64,000 nucleotides of DNA from Paraburkholderia kirstenboschensis (GTDB lineage Bacteria > Pseudomonadota > Gammaproteobacteria > Burkholderiales > Burkholderiaceae): the NCBI RefSeq assembly GCF_904848585.1, contig NZ_CAJHCR010000008.1, positions 1-64,000 on the forward strand. The letters are read 5' to 3'. A program made the translations under genes and the position numbers. How positions within the stretch are numbered: the first letter of the stretch is position 1; each line of letters opens with the position of its first letter. Below the pieces are notes generated by a model, which was given only the letters and a program-made list of their open reading frames with translations, did not search any database and was not told where the DNA came from. Of this stretch, positions 48,796-58,631 are shown one piece after another.

Positions 48796-51155
48796 GGCTG
48801 AACTCCTGGCGATGCGGTAGACGGCGCAACCGGCACCGGGTTGCTCTGCACGGCGCCGTTCACCGCGGGGGCGGCGGGCATGCCCGTATTCGGCTGCGGC
48901 GCGGACGAATGCGGCTGAGGCGGCTGAGGCGGCTGCATCTGCTGACGGCGCATCTGGTCGAGATCGAACAGATTCAACGGCGATCCACCCTGGCTCGGGC
49001 CGACGGGCATTGGCGGAACCACCGGATCGTCCTTGTCCTTCATCAGGTTGTTGTCCTGCCGGTACGCGCCCTGCACACCTTGAATATAGTCGTAACGGTT
49101 GGACGTGACAGCCTGCGCGGTGTCGTGATCGCTGATGATCACGGGGCGCAGAAACACCATCAGGTTCGTCTTGTTGCGGTTCTTCTGCTCGGAACGGAAC
49201 AGCTGGCCGATCCACGGAATATCGCCAAGCAGCGGCACCTTGCTGTTGCTGACCTGGTAGTTATCCTGCATGAGACCGCCGAGCACGATGATTTCGCCGT
49301 TGTCCGCGAGCACCGTCGACTGGATCGAACGCTTGGTGAACTGCGGGCCGGCCGGGTTCGTCGCCGCGTTGGTCGTGCCGTTCACGATCGCCGAGTCTTC
49401 CGTGTAGAGCTGCAGCTTGAGAATGCCGCCGTCGGTGATCTGCGGTTTGACGTGCAGCGTCAGGCCCACGTCGACGCGGTCGTACGTGTTGAAGGCCGAG
49501 CTTGTATTTCCGCTCGTCAAGTTCGAATACGAACCGGTCTGAATAGGTATGTTCGTACCGACGACGATCTTCGCCTCTTCGTTGTCGAGCGTGATCAGGT
49601 TAGGTGTGGACAGCACGTTCGCGTCGGCGGTCTGCGAGAGCGCCTGCAGCAATGCGCCGAGACCCTGCACGCCGAAAATGTTGTGAAGCCAGCCGATGTT
49701 CAACCCCTGCTGCACGTTTTGCGCGGCCAGCGCCGTGGCGAGACCGCCTGTGGCTCCAGCCGCCGCGGCCCCAGCCGTCAGGTTGATGATGCTGTTGCTC
49801 GAACCAGTTGCGAGGTTGGTGCCGGCGAAAATCGAATTGTTCGCGACCTGCCACTGAATGCCGAGATTGCCGCTCGTGTTCGAATTCAGTTCGACGATCA
49901 GCGCCTCGATATAAACCTGCGCGCGGCGCGCGTCGAGCTGGTCGATCACCGCGCGCAGATTGCGGTACACCGGCTCGGACGCTGTGATGATCAACGAGTT
50001 GGTGGCAGAGTCCGCCTGAATCATGCCGCCTGGCTGATTCTCGTCGTTCTTGTCCTTGTCGCCGCCCAGGAGCCCGCCCGAAGAACCGCCGCTGTTCGAG
50101 CCATAACCACCCCCACCGGCGCCGCCCATCGGCGAGGACATGGAACTGCTGTTGAGCCCGCCCGACGGCAACGGCGGCGTGCCGGAGGTGCCCGTCGAAT
50201 TGTTGCCGCCGAGCCCACCGCCGCCGGTCTGGTTGAAGGCATTCGCTTCGTTCGATCCACCCGATGAGCCGGTTTCGCCGCCTTTGCCGAGCATGCCGCG
50301 CAAGGTCTTCGCGAGCTTGGTCGCCTCGGCGTTGCGCAACGGCACGACGTGCATGTTGCCGGGCATGCTGGTGGGCGAGTCGAGTTCGCGTGCGAGCGTT
50401 TTCGCGGCGGCAAGACGCGCGCCGTTCGACGCGCGGATCAGCAGCGAGTTAGTGCGCGGGTCGGCGGTGATCGACACTTTGAGCGTGGCGTCCGTGCTGC
50501 CGATCGCGCCCGGGTCGAGCATCTTGTTCAGTTGCGTGGCAATGTCGAGCGCGTTCGCGTTTTTCAGTTGCACGACCGACACCGACTGGCCGGCCGCCGA
50601 ATCGACGCCGGCAATGATCTGCGCGATGCGCCGCACGTTGTCCGCGTAGTCCGTCACGACAATCGTGTTGTTGGCCGGGTAGGCGGCCACGGTGTTGTTC
50701 GGCGAAATCAGCGGGCGCAGCACCGGCAACAGGTTGTTGGCCGACTCGTTTTTCAGCACGAATACCTGCGTGACGACCTGGTCGCCTCGCGCAGTCGGCG
50801 CGTTGCCGACATAGGTCGGTACGCCTTGCAACTTGGCGTCGGCTTCTGGCACGACTTTCAGCACGCCATGGTCTTGTACCAGCGCGAAGCCTTGCATGCG
50901 CAGCGCGGATTGCAACGTCTTCAGCGCCTGGTCCTCGGGCACCGCGTTTTCCGACACGAGATTCAACTGACCTTTGACACGCGGGTCGACGATGATTGTC
51001 TTGCCGGTCGCCGCGCCTATCGCCTTGGCCACCTGGTCGATATCGGCGTTGACGAAGTTGAGGGTCACCTGTGCGTCTGCCGTCTGCGCAGTGATCAATC
51101 CAGCCACCAGCAACGCCGTTGCGACGCGACGCAAAGCCATACGATTTCTTCTCAT
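48792..51155 (-). CDS. gspD: General secretion pathway protein D (secretin)
   Basis: An outer-membrane secretin of about 787 residues. A signal peptide ending near QTADAQ leads to N0 (VTLNFVNADIDQVAKAIG), N1-N3 domains and the secretin core. The N3 region contains a Gly/Ser/Asn-rich insert of about 50 residues. The C-terminal tail is Pro/Gln-rich, possibly the S-domain. The start at 51155 is preferred; ATGs at 51212 and 51140 are alternatives. It is the first gene of gspDEF. Confidence 0.94.
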   Translation of the reverse strand: MRRNRMALRRVATALLVAGLITAQTADAQVTLNFVNADIDQVAKAIGAATGKTIIVDPRVKGQLNLVSENAVPEDQALKTLQSALRMQGFALVQDHGVLKVVPEADAKLQGVPTYVGNAPTARGDQVVTQVFVLKNESANNLLPVLRPLISPNNTVAAYPANNTIVVTDYADNVRRIAQIIAGVDSAAGQSVSVVQLKNANALDIATQLNKMLDPGAIGSTDATLKVSITADPRTNSLLIRASNGARLAAAKTLARELDSPTSMPGNMHVVPLRNAEATKLAKTLRGMLGKGGETGSSGGSNEANAFNQTGGGGLGGNNSTGTSGTPPLPSGGLNSSSMSSPMGGAGGGGYGSNSGGSSGGLLGGDKDKNDENQPGGMIQADSATNSLIITASEPVYRNLRAVIDQLDARRAQVYIEALIVELNSNTSGNLGIQWQVANNSIFAGTNLATGSSNSIINLTAGAAAAGATGGLATALAAQNVQQGLNIGWLHNIFGVQGLGALLQALSQTADANVLSTPNLITLDNEEAKIVVGTNIPIQTGSYSNLTSGNTSSAFNTYDRVDVGLTLHVKPQITDGGILKLQLYTEDSAIVNGTTNAATNPAGPQFTKRSIQSTVLADNGEIIVLGGLMQDNYQVSNSKVPLLGDIPWIGQLFRSEQKNRNKTNLMVFLRPVIISDHDTAQAVTSNRYDYIQGVQGAYRQDNNLMKDKDDPVVPPMPVGPSQGGSPLNLFDLDQMRRQQMQPPQPPQPHSSAPQPNTGMPAAPAVNGAVQSNPVPVAPSTASPGVQP

Positions 51156-51655
51156 GGAATGTAATGTCGATGCCGGCAGCGTGAGCCGCCGGCGGTCATG
51201 CAGCGCGGACATGGGAGCAGAGCGCCGGTCTGTCGGTCTGCTGGCGGGCCAGGTGGGCGAAAACCCGCCCTAAAATGCTGGCCATCCAATGTCCGAAAAA
51301 AGTGAACAGTAACAGTTTTTCATGTCGGATTTGTCACAAAAGGAAAGGCTCCGTGAGTTTCCGCCAGGATCCAGTCGGATCGTCAGCACATTGAAAGGCA
51401 CGCGATACGGCCGGAAAACCGCGTCAGAACTCGTATTCCGCGCTCTTATGTCTGTTAGCCAACTTGACGGGTATCGGCCTGCCGGTATCATACGAGCCGT
51501 TCGAGCCGCCGGTTCGCTGTTGCCAACGCGGGTTTTCCCGATGTTGCGTCAACGCCCGACCCACAGTGCGCTTCCCGGCTTCCTGCGTCTGAACAATGGC
51601 CGACGCAATGCATTACGAAGCCTTACCCTTGCGGTTTGCCTAGTCAGCTTGACCG
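51156..51655. other. gspD-lytic transglycosylase intergenic region
   Basis: 500 bp between divergent genes. It holds a plus-strand promoter (51464-51491) and, on the left, AT-rich sequence around 51300-51325 that may serve gspD. A 160-codon open frame (51322-51804) overlaps the real gene in another frame and shows no similarity. Confidence 0.5.
51464..51491 (+). promoter_or_regulatory. Probable sigma70 promoter before the lytic transglycosylase
   Basis: TTGACG (51464-51469), a 16-nt spacer and TATCAT (51486-51491). It would give a leader of about 160 nt. Confidence 0.5.
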
Positions 51656-52102
51656 ATGAAACGATCCCTCGTAACCGCCCTGGCAGGAATTACCTTATTG
51701 GCTTCAGCCGGGTCGGCGCGCGCCGATTGTTTCGACGAGGCTGCGAAATATCAGAAGGTCAACCCGCTGGTCCTGCGCGCAATCGCCTGGCAGGAGTCGC
51801 ATAACCGGCCGGACGCGCAGCACAAGAACGCCAACGGTTCGACCGACTACGGCGTCATGCAGATCAACTCGATCCATTTGCCCACGCTTGCTCAGTACGG
51901 CATTTCGCAGGGCACGCTGATGGAGCCGTGCAAGAACGTCTATATCGCGGCCTGGCATCTGCGCCGTCAGATGAACAAGTACGGCAACTCGTGGCAAGCT
52001 ATCGGCGCGTATCACTCGGAGACGCCCGCGTTGCGCGACAAGTACGCGCAACAGATCGCCGCGATTCTGCGCAAGTGGAACCTGATGCCGGCTGCGCGCT
52101 GA
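51656..52102 (+). CDS. Periplasmic lytic transglycosylase (SLT domain)
   Basis: A 148-residue exported protein with a signal peptide (through about SARA) and an SLT domain: AIAWQESHNRPDAQ holds the catalytic Glu, and STDYGVMQINSIHLP and AAWHLRRQMNKYG follow. It resembles IagB/VirB1-type specialised transglycosylases, which open peptidoglycan for secretion machines. Its place beside gspD makes a role in the secretion system likely but unproven. A promoter with TTGACG lies upstream. Confidence 0.93.
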   Translation: MKRSLVTALAGITLLASAGSARADCFDEAAKYQKVNPLVLRAIAWQESHNRPDAQHKNANGSTDYGVMQINSIHLPTLAQYGISQGTLMEPCKNVYIAAWHLRRQMNKYGNSWQAIGAYHSETPALRDKYAQQIAAILRKWNLMPAAR

Positions 52103-52334
52103 GTAGAGCACTGAGCAGCCCTCTGACTGGCCCGTTGGTCGGCACGCTCGTCGGCCTGTAGAGCGGCCCGGTCCGTAGCCTGCTGGCGACCTCCGTCCGC
52201 TTGCCTTCCTAGGTTTTGATGCACAATGCGGCTTCGTGCTGCCGTCGGCGCTCGAGCGTCGACCGCCGTCTCTACGCTCACGCAGCAATGCTGCGCCCGG
52301 CACGCCCTCCAATCTCTAGCTTTTCCGTACTGCG

Positions 52335-53651
52335 ATGAACCAGCCGCCATTGCCCGTCACCGTGCTCTCCGGTTTTCTGGGCGCCGGCAAGACCACGCTC
52401 CTGAACCACATCCTCGCGAATCGCGCCGGCTTGCGGGTCGCCGTGATCGTCAACGATCTGGTCGCCGTCAATATCGACGCGACGCTGGTGCGCGACGCCG
52501 CCGCGCTTTCACATAGGGAGGAGCAGCTAGTCGAATTGTCGAACGGCTGCATCTGCTGCACGCTGCGCGACGAGCTACTGGTCGAGATCAAACGCCTTGC
52601 CGCCGAAAAACGCTTCGACGCAATTCTGATCGAGTCGACCGGCGTCGCCGAACCCATGCCGATCGCCGAGACATTCACGTTCGGCGACGATGACGGAGCG
52701 TCGCTGTCCGACGTCGCGCGGCTCGATACGATGGTGACGGTCGTCGACGCATTCAACTTCCTGCGCGATTACAGTTCGTCGGATGCGCTCGCCGAACGGG
52801 GCATCGCCGCGACCGAAGAAGACGACCGCACGCTGGTCGAACTGCTGATCGAGCAGATCGAGTTCTGCGACGTGCTGGTGGTGAACAAGGCCGATCTGGT
52901 CAGCGCCGACGAACTCACGCGTCTGCGACGCATCCTCGCGCGAATCAACCCGCGGGCGGTGCAGGTGGTGAGCCGCTTCGGCGCGGTGCCGCTCGATCAG
53001 GTATTGAACACGGGCCGCTTCGATTTCGACGAGGCGTCGAGCGCGCCCGGCTGGCTTGCGGCGCTTAATAGCCATGATGAGCACGAACGCCAGTCCGCGC
53101 CCGGCCACAGCAATCACAGTGAAGCCGACGAGTTCGGCATCGGCACTTTCGTTTATCGCGCGCGCCGTCCGTTTCATCCCGAGCGCCTGTGGGCGCTGCT
53201 GCATGAGGAATGGAAGGGCGTGTTGCGCAGCAAGGGGTATTTCTGGCTCGCGACGCGTAACGATATCGCCGGTTCGCTGTCACAGGCGGGCGGCGCTTGC
53301 CGGCACGGTCCGGCGGGCATGTGGTGGGCGGCGCAGGATCGCAGCGAATGGCCCGACGCGGACGACGAACTGGCCGCTGAAATTGCTGCCGACTGGTACG
53401 GCGCGCCGGACGATCTGAGCATCGGCGACCGTCGGCAGGAGCTCGTGATGATCGGCGTGGGCATCGACCCGGCGCTCTGGTCCGCGAAGTTCGACGCGTG
53501 CCTTCTGACCGACGCCGAATACGCGCTGGGACCGCAAGGCTGGCAGCAATTCGCCGACCCGTTCCCGGCATGGGACTTCGACGACGATCATGATCACCAT
53601 GACCACGGCCATGACCACCACCACGGCGACATCGCGCATCGCCACGACTGA
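52335..53651 (+). CDS. CobW/ZNG1-family GTP-binding metallochaperone
   Basis: A 438-residue G3E GTPase. Walker A GFLGAGKTTLLNHI, the metal-binding CxCC motif GCICCTL, the ESTGVAEP switch and NKADL are intact. The C-terminal CobW domain ends in a His/Asp-rich tail (DDDHDHHDHGHDHHHGD) that can bind zinc or other metals. The family delivers metals under limitation. No clear Zur palindrome is seen upstream. Confidence 0.93.
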   Translation: MNQPPLPVTVLSGFLGAGKTTLLNHILANRAGLRVAVIVNDLVAVNIDATLVRDAAALSHREEQLVELSNGCICCTLRDELLVEIKRLAAEKRFDAILIESTGVAEPMPIAETFTFGDDDGASLSDVARLDTMVTVVDAFNFLRDYSSSDALAERGIAATEEDDRTLVELLIEQIEFCDVLVVNKADLVSADELTRLRRILARINPRAVQVVSRFGAVPLDQVLNTGRFDFDEASSAPGWLAALNSHDEHERQSAPGHSNHSEADEFGIGTFVYRARRPFHPERLWALLHEEWKGVLRSKGYFWLATRNDIAGSLSQAGGACRHGPAGMWWAAQDRSEWPDADDELAAEIAADWYGAPDDLSIGDRRQELVMIGVGIDPALWSAKFDACLLTDAEYALGPQGWQQFADPFPAWDFDDDHDHHDHGHDHHHGDIAHRHD

Positions 53652-53743
53652 GCGGCCTCGCCTAGCACAGTGAAAGCCTCGACGCGAGATCCGGCACAGC
53701 GCCAAGCCCGTCTCGCGTAACCTTCACAGGCGGAACCGCAGAC

Positions 53744-53768
53744 GAAAAAAAACCCGCCATTGGCGGGT
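53744..53768 (-). terminator. Intrinsic terminator after hupB
   Basis: On minus: a 7-bp stem (53762-53768 with 53752-53758), 3-nt loop and a run of eight T residues, 24 bp beyond the hupB stop. Confidence 0.85.
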
Positions 53769-53792
53769 GTCAACTGCCAGGCAGTAATCTGC

Positions 53793-54071
53793 TTAGCGCT
53801 TGTTGACTGCGTCTTTGAACGCCTTGCCAGCCGTAAACTTGACGGTCTTTGCGGCCGGAATCTTGATGGTTTCGCCTGTCTTCGGATTGCGACCCGTACG
53901 CGCTGCCCGCTTGCCCGAACCAAAGCTGCCGAAGCCGATCAACTGGACCGCGTCACCCTTCGACACAGACTTCTTGATCACTTCAAGCAACGTGTCCAGC
54001 GTTTCACCGGTTTGAGCCTTGCTGGCGCCCGTCTGTCCTGCGACGGCGTCGATCAGTTCCTGTTTGTTCAT
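53793..54071 (-). CDS. hupB: DNA-binding protein HU-beta
   Basis: A 92-residue nucleoid protein of the HU/IHF family. It begins MNKQELIDAVAGQTG and has the family signature GFGSFGSGKRAARTGRNPKTGE with IPAAKTVKF in the DNA-binding arms. HU bends and compacts DNA and assists DnaA at origins. AAAGGA precedes the ATG, and a TATAAT promoter lies 50 bp upstream. It sits about 2.4 kb from the origin-like module. Confidence 0.98.
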   Translation of the reverse strand: MNKQELIDAVAGQTGASKAQTGETLDTLLEVIKKSVSKGDAVQLIGFGSFGSGKRAARTGRNPKTGETIKIPAAKTVKFTAGKAFKDAVNKR

Positions 54072-54484
54072 TAAGGTTCCTTTCTGAGTTTAGGTTGACA
54101 CGAACAGCGCGAACGCGCCGATTATACGTGCGCGTGCCGCGCCGTCGAGCAGCTACGGCTCCGGAGCCCCTCCGGATCGAAAGCGCCGGACAGCGAGTGT
54201 CCGTCGGCCGTGCTGCCGCTCCTCTCGCGGCGCTTGCTATGATAGCGCAGCGCAAACCCAATCAGGACAAGGGTTTCGAAGAATTACGCGGTTTTGGAAC
54301 AGATACAGCAAGGAAACGGTACTTCTTGCGTATCTCGCCACGCCGCGAGCGCCGAAACCCAGCACGGACGGGGCTTTGACGTTGGTTTTTGCCAACGCTC
54401 AGCGCGTCTTTTTCGCCGCCCGGGGAGCCGCGCGCGGGCGGTAACGTTCGACCCGCTCGTTGCGGGCGTCACTTTGCGTCACGC
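54072..54484. other. hupB-mnmC intergenic region
   Basis: A 413-bp gap between divergent genes. It contains the hupB promoter near 54121-54148. I see no small RNA or terminator. The right part (54260-54480) has weakly biased composition and no recognisable gene. Confidence 0.5.
54121..54148 (-). promoter_or_regulatory. Probable hupB promoter
   Basis: On minus: -35 TCGACG (54148-54143), 16-nt spacer, perfect -10 TATAAT (54126-54121), about 50 bp before the hupB start. Confidence 0.6.
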
Positions 54485-56464
54485 ATGACCGATCCGCTAA
54501 TGCCCGCCGTCCTCTCTTTCCGAGACAACGGCACGCCCTTTTCGCCCCTCTACGACGATATCTATCACAGTGCCGTCGGCGGTCTGGAGCAGGCCGACCA
54601 TGTATTTCTGCGCGGAAATGCGCTGCCGGAACGCTGGCAAGGTCGGCGCATTTTCACCGTGCTGGAAACCGGCTTCGGCATGGGCATCAACTTCCTGATG
54701 ACCTGGGCCGCCTGGCGTGCAGATCCGTCGCGTAGCGAGCGCCTGCATTTCGTTTCCACCGAAAAACATCCGTTCACGCTCGCCGATCTGCGCCGGGCCT
54801 ACGCCGCGACCATCGGCGATCCGGCAATAGCAGCGCTCGCGCAAACGCTCACAGACGAATGGCCGATGCTCGTCGCCGGCACGCATCGCCTGGAGTTCGA
54901 GGACGGACGCGTGGTCCTCACATTGGTTTTCGGCGACGCCCAGCACAGCTTGCCGACCCTGCGCCTGCGCGCCGACGCGTTCTACCTGGACGGCTTCGCG
55001 CCAGCGAAAAACCCCGAACTGTGGACGCCCGCCATCTTCAAGTCGCTGGCTAGGGTGGCGGGCGAGGGCGCGACTTTCGCGACCTACAGCAGCGCCGGCG
55101 ACATCAAGCGCGCGCTGACCCAGTGCGGCTTCGAGTATCGCAAGGTCGAGGGCTTCGGCTGGAAGCGGGCAATGCTGGTCGGCCATTTCGCGCCGCGTTG
55201 GCGCGTTCGCCGTCATGAACCACCGTCGCCGATCGGACCGTTCGCGCCCGACGAGCGGCATGCGGTCGTGATCGGCGCCGGTCTGGCGGGATGCTCGGTG
55301 ATCGAGCGGCTGGCCGCTCGCGGCTGGCGCGTTACGTCGCTGGAGCGGCACGCGTCGGTTGCGCAAGACGCGTCTGGCAATCCGGCCGGCGTGTTCCATC
55401 CAATGATTTCCCGCGACGACAGCGTCGCCTCGCGCGTCACGCGCGCCGGCTTTCTGTATGCGCTCAGGCGCTGGGCCGCACTGGAACGGCGCGGTTACGC
55501 GCCGTCACGCGGCGCGCCGGGCCTGCTACAGATTGCCGAAAACGACGACGAAGCGCGCTCCATGAGCGAAGCCATCGCGGCGTTGGGCTACCCGCCGGAG
55601 TTCGTCACGCCGGTTTCCGCCGCAGATGCGCAAAAGCTCGCCGGCATGCCGCTCGCGCGGGGCGGCTGGCTGTTTCGGCACGGCGGCTGGATCGACCCGG
55701 CATCGCTTTGTGCCGCGCAGTGCGCCGCGGCGGGCGATCTGCTCGAACGGCGCTTTGGCGTGGACGTCGGGCGCGTCGAGCGTTCGGGCAGCCAGTGGAC
55801 CGTGTTCGATACGACGGGCGAAGAACTCGTGCGCGCGCCGGTCGTGATCGTCGCGAGCGCCCACGATGCGGCGCGCATCGCCGGGTTGCAGCATGCGCCG
55901 ACTCGCAGCATACGCGGCCAGCTTACTTTGCTGCCGGCGGGCACGGCACCCTCGCTCAGGCTGCCGGTGATCGGCGAAGGTTACGCGATACCGCTACCTG
56001 GCGGCGTCACGCTGACCGGGGCCACTTACGAACTCGACGACGCCGATACGTCGCTTCGGCCCGGCGGACATCTGGAAAATATCGAGCGCGTTGCGCAGAT
56101 GTTGCCCGCGTTCGCAGGTGTTGCCGCTAATGCCGATCCAGCAGCGCTGACCGGCCGTGTGGCATTCCGCTGCGTGACGAGCGACCGCATGCCGATGATC
56201 GGCAATGTCGCCGACGAAGCGCTCGCCACGCGCGACGCCGACCGCCTGCGCGGCGCCTGGCCGCTCGACTTGCCGCGCACAGAGGGCTTGTACAGCGCGT
56301 TTGCTTATGGCTCGCGTGGTCTCGTCTGGGCCACACTTGGCGCGGAACTGATCGCCTCGCAGATAGAAGGCGAGCCCTGGCCGCTGGAACGCGATCTCGC
56401 CGAAGACATCGACCCTGCGCGCTTTCTCTTGCGCGCGCTGCGGCAGGGAAGCATCGCCAGTTAA
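54485..56464 (+). CDS. mnmC: Bifunctional tRNA 5-methylaminomethyl-2-thiouridine methyltransferase/oxidoreductase MnmC
   Basis: A 659-residue fusion. The N-terminal MnmC2 SAM-dependent methyltransferase (LETGFGMGINFLMTW) comes first. The C-terminal MnmC1 FAD oxidase follows, with Rossmann motif VIGAGLAGCSVIERL near residue 256 and YGSRGLVWATLGAEL near the end. It finishes the U34 modification begun by MnmE-MnmG. Both halves look complete. The start at 54485 is the family start. Its stop is only 21 bp from the origin-like module. Confidence 0.96.
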   Translation: MTDPLMPAVLSFRDNGTPFSPLYDDIYHSAVGGLEQADHVFLRGNALPERWQGRRIFTVLETGFGMGINFLMTWAAWRADPSRSERLHFVSTEKHPFTLADLRRAYAATIGDPAIAALAQTLTDEWPMLVAGTHRLEFEDGRVVLTLVFGDAQHSLPTLRLRADAFYLDGFAPAKNPELWTPAIFKSLARVAGEGATFATYSSAGDIKRALTQCGFEYRKVEGFGWKRAMLVGHFAPRWRVRRHEPPSPIGPFAPDERHAVVIGAGLAGCSVIERLAARGWRVTSLERHASVAQDASGNPAGVFHPMISRDDSVASRVTRAGFLYALRRWAALERRGYAPSRGAPGLLQIAENDDEARSMSEAIAALGYPPEFVTPVSAADAQKLAGMPLARGGWLFRHGGWIDPASLCAAQCAAAGDLLERRFGVDVGRVERSGSQWTVFDTTGEELVRAPVVIVASAHDAARIAGLQHAPTRSIRGQLTLLPAGTAPSLRLPVIGEGYAIPLPGGVTLTGATYELDDADTSLRPGGHLENIERVAQMLPAFAGVAANADPAALTGRVAFRCVTSDRMPMIGNVADEALATRDADRLRGAWPLDLPRTEGLYSAFAYGSRGLVWATLGAELIASQIEGEPWPLERDLAEDIDPARFLLRALRQGSIAS

Positions 56465-57329
56465 CGGTCGTCTGCGTGCGGCCCGGTTATCCACCGCAAA
56501 TTGTGGATAACCGCATTGTTTACCCGCGCAACTCGTGTGGAACCGTTGTGGATGTAAACGGGGTAACTCGACCGCCGTCGAAATCCGCGAAAAGTTACCC
56601 TCGTATACGAGTCGCAATCTCACACGCAGTGCTTCCGGTTATGAAGTTTGCAAAGCGCTGATTCGCTTCGGTAAACAACGGTTATCCACAGAATTCGGGG
56701 CAGCTTGTTAACTGTTACTACGTATACATACAGTAAACACGTAAACAGCAAGGCCCGAGCTGGTTCACGCGTTGACGCTCGCATCGAACCATCTCGAAGC
56801 CGCATGCGACGATGTCTAACCACTGTCCTGAAAAACACATGCGGACGGCGCAAACTCCGTTGGCGAGCGTCGCAACAACGCCGGCGATGGTCCAAAGCCA
56901 GCAGGAAAAACGGTCGGTTTTTCCACACGTCGGCAAGATAAAGTATGTTTTTACCGTTTTGCCTGCATGTTGGCGTCTTTTCGGTTGAAGCTGAAAAAGC
57001 TATGGCACAATCGCCGTTCTTTTCCGCGTGGTGCCTGCTCCCGCAGTACCCGCTGCAACGGAACGGTGCCGTTCAATCAGACTCTGATTCAACGTCGACG
57101 GCGTTCTTTCACCGTGCCGTGCTGGTTGCTACGGCCGCACCCCTGAATGCGCCGGCTCCCTGCGACTGCGGCGCGTTCGAATCATCTGCTCGTTGAAAAC
57201 TCGCAACGCGGATCACGCGAATCGATTGCGACAGTGAGCGCCTTGTGCGCGCACCCGCTTGCCGGCGTTCGCGCCGGTTTGCGCCGGTTCGTGTTATCCG
57301 CCGTTGCTGCAAAAGGAGAACCCATAACG
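56465..57329. other. Gene-free region with origin-like module A
   Basis: An 865-bp gap. Its left third holds module A, listed next. The right part, about 56750-57329, has no good gene; open frames there have poor start signals. The start of the Kef-like gene at 57330 has AAAGGAGA upstream. Confidence 0.7.
56485..56746 (+). other. oriC: Origin-like module A: DnaA boxes, DnaA-trio-like run, clustered GTWWAC
   Basis: A perfect inverted pair of DnaA-box cores (GGTTATCCAC 56485-56494 and its complement 56503-56512) is followed by a perfect box TTATCCACA (56682-56690). Twelve bp later comes a 29-bp block, 56703-56731, with CTTGTTAACT then TACTACGTAT. TAA/CTG/TTA/CTA resembles a DnaA-trio next to a box. 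Eight GTWWAC sites lie at 56518, 56554, 56603, 56671, 56707, 56722, 56733 and 56741. A 12-bp palindrome is at 56600-56611. The same module occurs inverted at 59859-60093. Confidence 0.7.
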
Positions 57330-58535
57330 ATGAATTCGGCGTTTTCATTTTTTCCCGCCTGGCCGCTCGCACCCGACGCCATTTTTTGGGCGGGCCTCGC
57401 ATTGCTTGCCGCGGGTTTATGCGGTGAGCTTTGTTATCGCGCGTGGCGCTTGCCGCGTATTTCCGGCTATGCGGTCATCGGTCTGATTGCCGGCGCGGCC
57501 GGATCCGGTGTGATCGACGCCGAATCGGCCAAGGCCGCGCGGCCATTGCTCGACGTAGCGCTCGGCTTGCTGCTGTTCGAACTGGGTAGCCGGCTCGATT
57601 TGCGCTGGATCCGCCGTAACCCGTGGCTCGTCATGTCGAGCGTCGCCGAAGCGACGCTGACTTTCGCGCTGGTTTTGCCGGTGCTGCTGTTTCTGAACGT
57701 GCCGCTGATGGTCGCGACCGTGCTCGCCGCGATCGCGATGGCGACGTCGCCTGCAATGGTGATTCAGCTAAAAACCGAGTTGCGCGCGGAAGGCCAGGTC
57801 ACGCAGCGTCTGCTGACTCTCACTGCGTTGAACAGCATGTATGCGGTGGTAATCGAAAAACTCGTGTCGAGCTGGTTGCATCAGGAAGCGTACGGCAACG
57901 TCTTTGCGACGATCCTCCAGCCGCTTTATCTGCTCGCCGGCTCGCTGGTGCTTGCGTATCTGCTCGCGCGCACCTGTACGTTCTTTTATCGCCGGATGAA
58001 CATGCAGGACGAGCATTCATTCGTCGCGCTGTTCGGCCTCGTGCTGCTCGCGATCGCGCTCGCGCATCTGTTCAAGCTGTCTACGATTCTTGCGCTGCTT
58101 GCCGCCGGCATCATCGTGAAAAATCTGGAAGCGCGGCCGCAATTGTGGCCTCAGCATTTCGGCACCGCAGGGTGGCTTCTCACTGTGATTCTGTTCGTGC
58201 TGACGCTCACGTCGTTCGAGTGGAAAGACATTGCGCTCGGCGGTGTCGCGGCGCTGGGCCTGATTGTTGCGCGTCTCGTCGCGAAACTGGTCGGCGTGCT
58301 CGCCTTTGCGAAGCCGAGCGGTCTGAACTGGAAGCAGGGCATGGCGCTCGGTCTGTCGCTGTCGCCAATGTCGGCACTGGCCTATCTGCTGGTCGACGAC
58401 ACGTACAACCTTTATCCGAACTTCGATCCGCAACTCCGGGCGATTGTCATGTGTTCGATCGTCGTGCTGCAGATCCTCGGGCCGTGGCTCGTATATCGCA
58501 GCCTTGCGCTGGTCGCCGAACGGCGCGAAGAGTAA
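57330..58535 (+). CDS. Kef-type monovalent cation/proton antiporter-like membrane protein
   Basis: A 401-residue CPA2-like transporter with about 11-12 hydrophobic segments, including ISGYAVIGLIAGAAGSG and LLDVALGLLLFELGSRLDL. It resembles the membrane domain of KefB/KefC but has no C-terminal TrkA-N/RCK nucleotide-binding domain. Ion specificity is therefore unknown. The start at 57330 has a good AAAGGAGA; the frame is open for 61 codons upstream into the gene-free region. It lies between the two origin-like modules with ybdK. Confidence 0.85.
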   Translation: MNSAFSFFPAWPLAPDAIFWAGLALLAAGLCGELCYRAWRLPRISGYAVIGLIAGAAGSGVIDAESAKAARPLLDVALGLLLFELGSRLDLRWIRRNPWLVMSSVAEATLTFALVLPVLLFLNVPLMVATVLAAIAMATSPAMVIQLKTELRAEGQVTQRLLTLTALNSMYAVVIEKLVSSWLHQEAYGNVFATILQPLYLLAGSLVLAYLLARTCTFFYRRMNMQDEHSFVALFGLVLLAIALAHLFKLSTILALLAAGIIVKNLEARPQLWPQHFGTAGWLLTVILFVLTLTSFEWKDIALGGVAALGLIVARLVAKLVGVLAFAKPSGLNWKQGMALGLSLSPMSALAYLLVDDTYNLYPNFDPQLRAIVMCSIVVLQILGPWLVYRSLALVAERREE

Positions 58536-58631
58536 GCGTTTCGCGTTTCCGGCCACGCATTAATCCACATATTCGCTAAAAAACGGCTGGGCGCCTGACA
58601 ACTGCCCGGCCGACCTCACTCAGGGGACGCT

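Noticed and set aside
51322..51804. 160-codon open frame before and into the lytic transglycosylase
   Set aside because: It overlaps the real gene in another frame, has no ribosome-binding site and no recognisable sequence.
53056..53705. Several overlapping open frames opposite the CobW gene
   Set aside because: They are shadows of the His/Asp-rich CobW coding region.
56945..57196. 83-codon open frame in the gap right of module A
   Set aside because: Poor start signal, no similarity and Cys/Phe-rich random composition.
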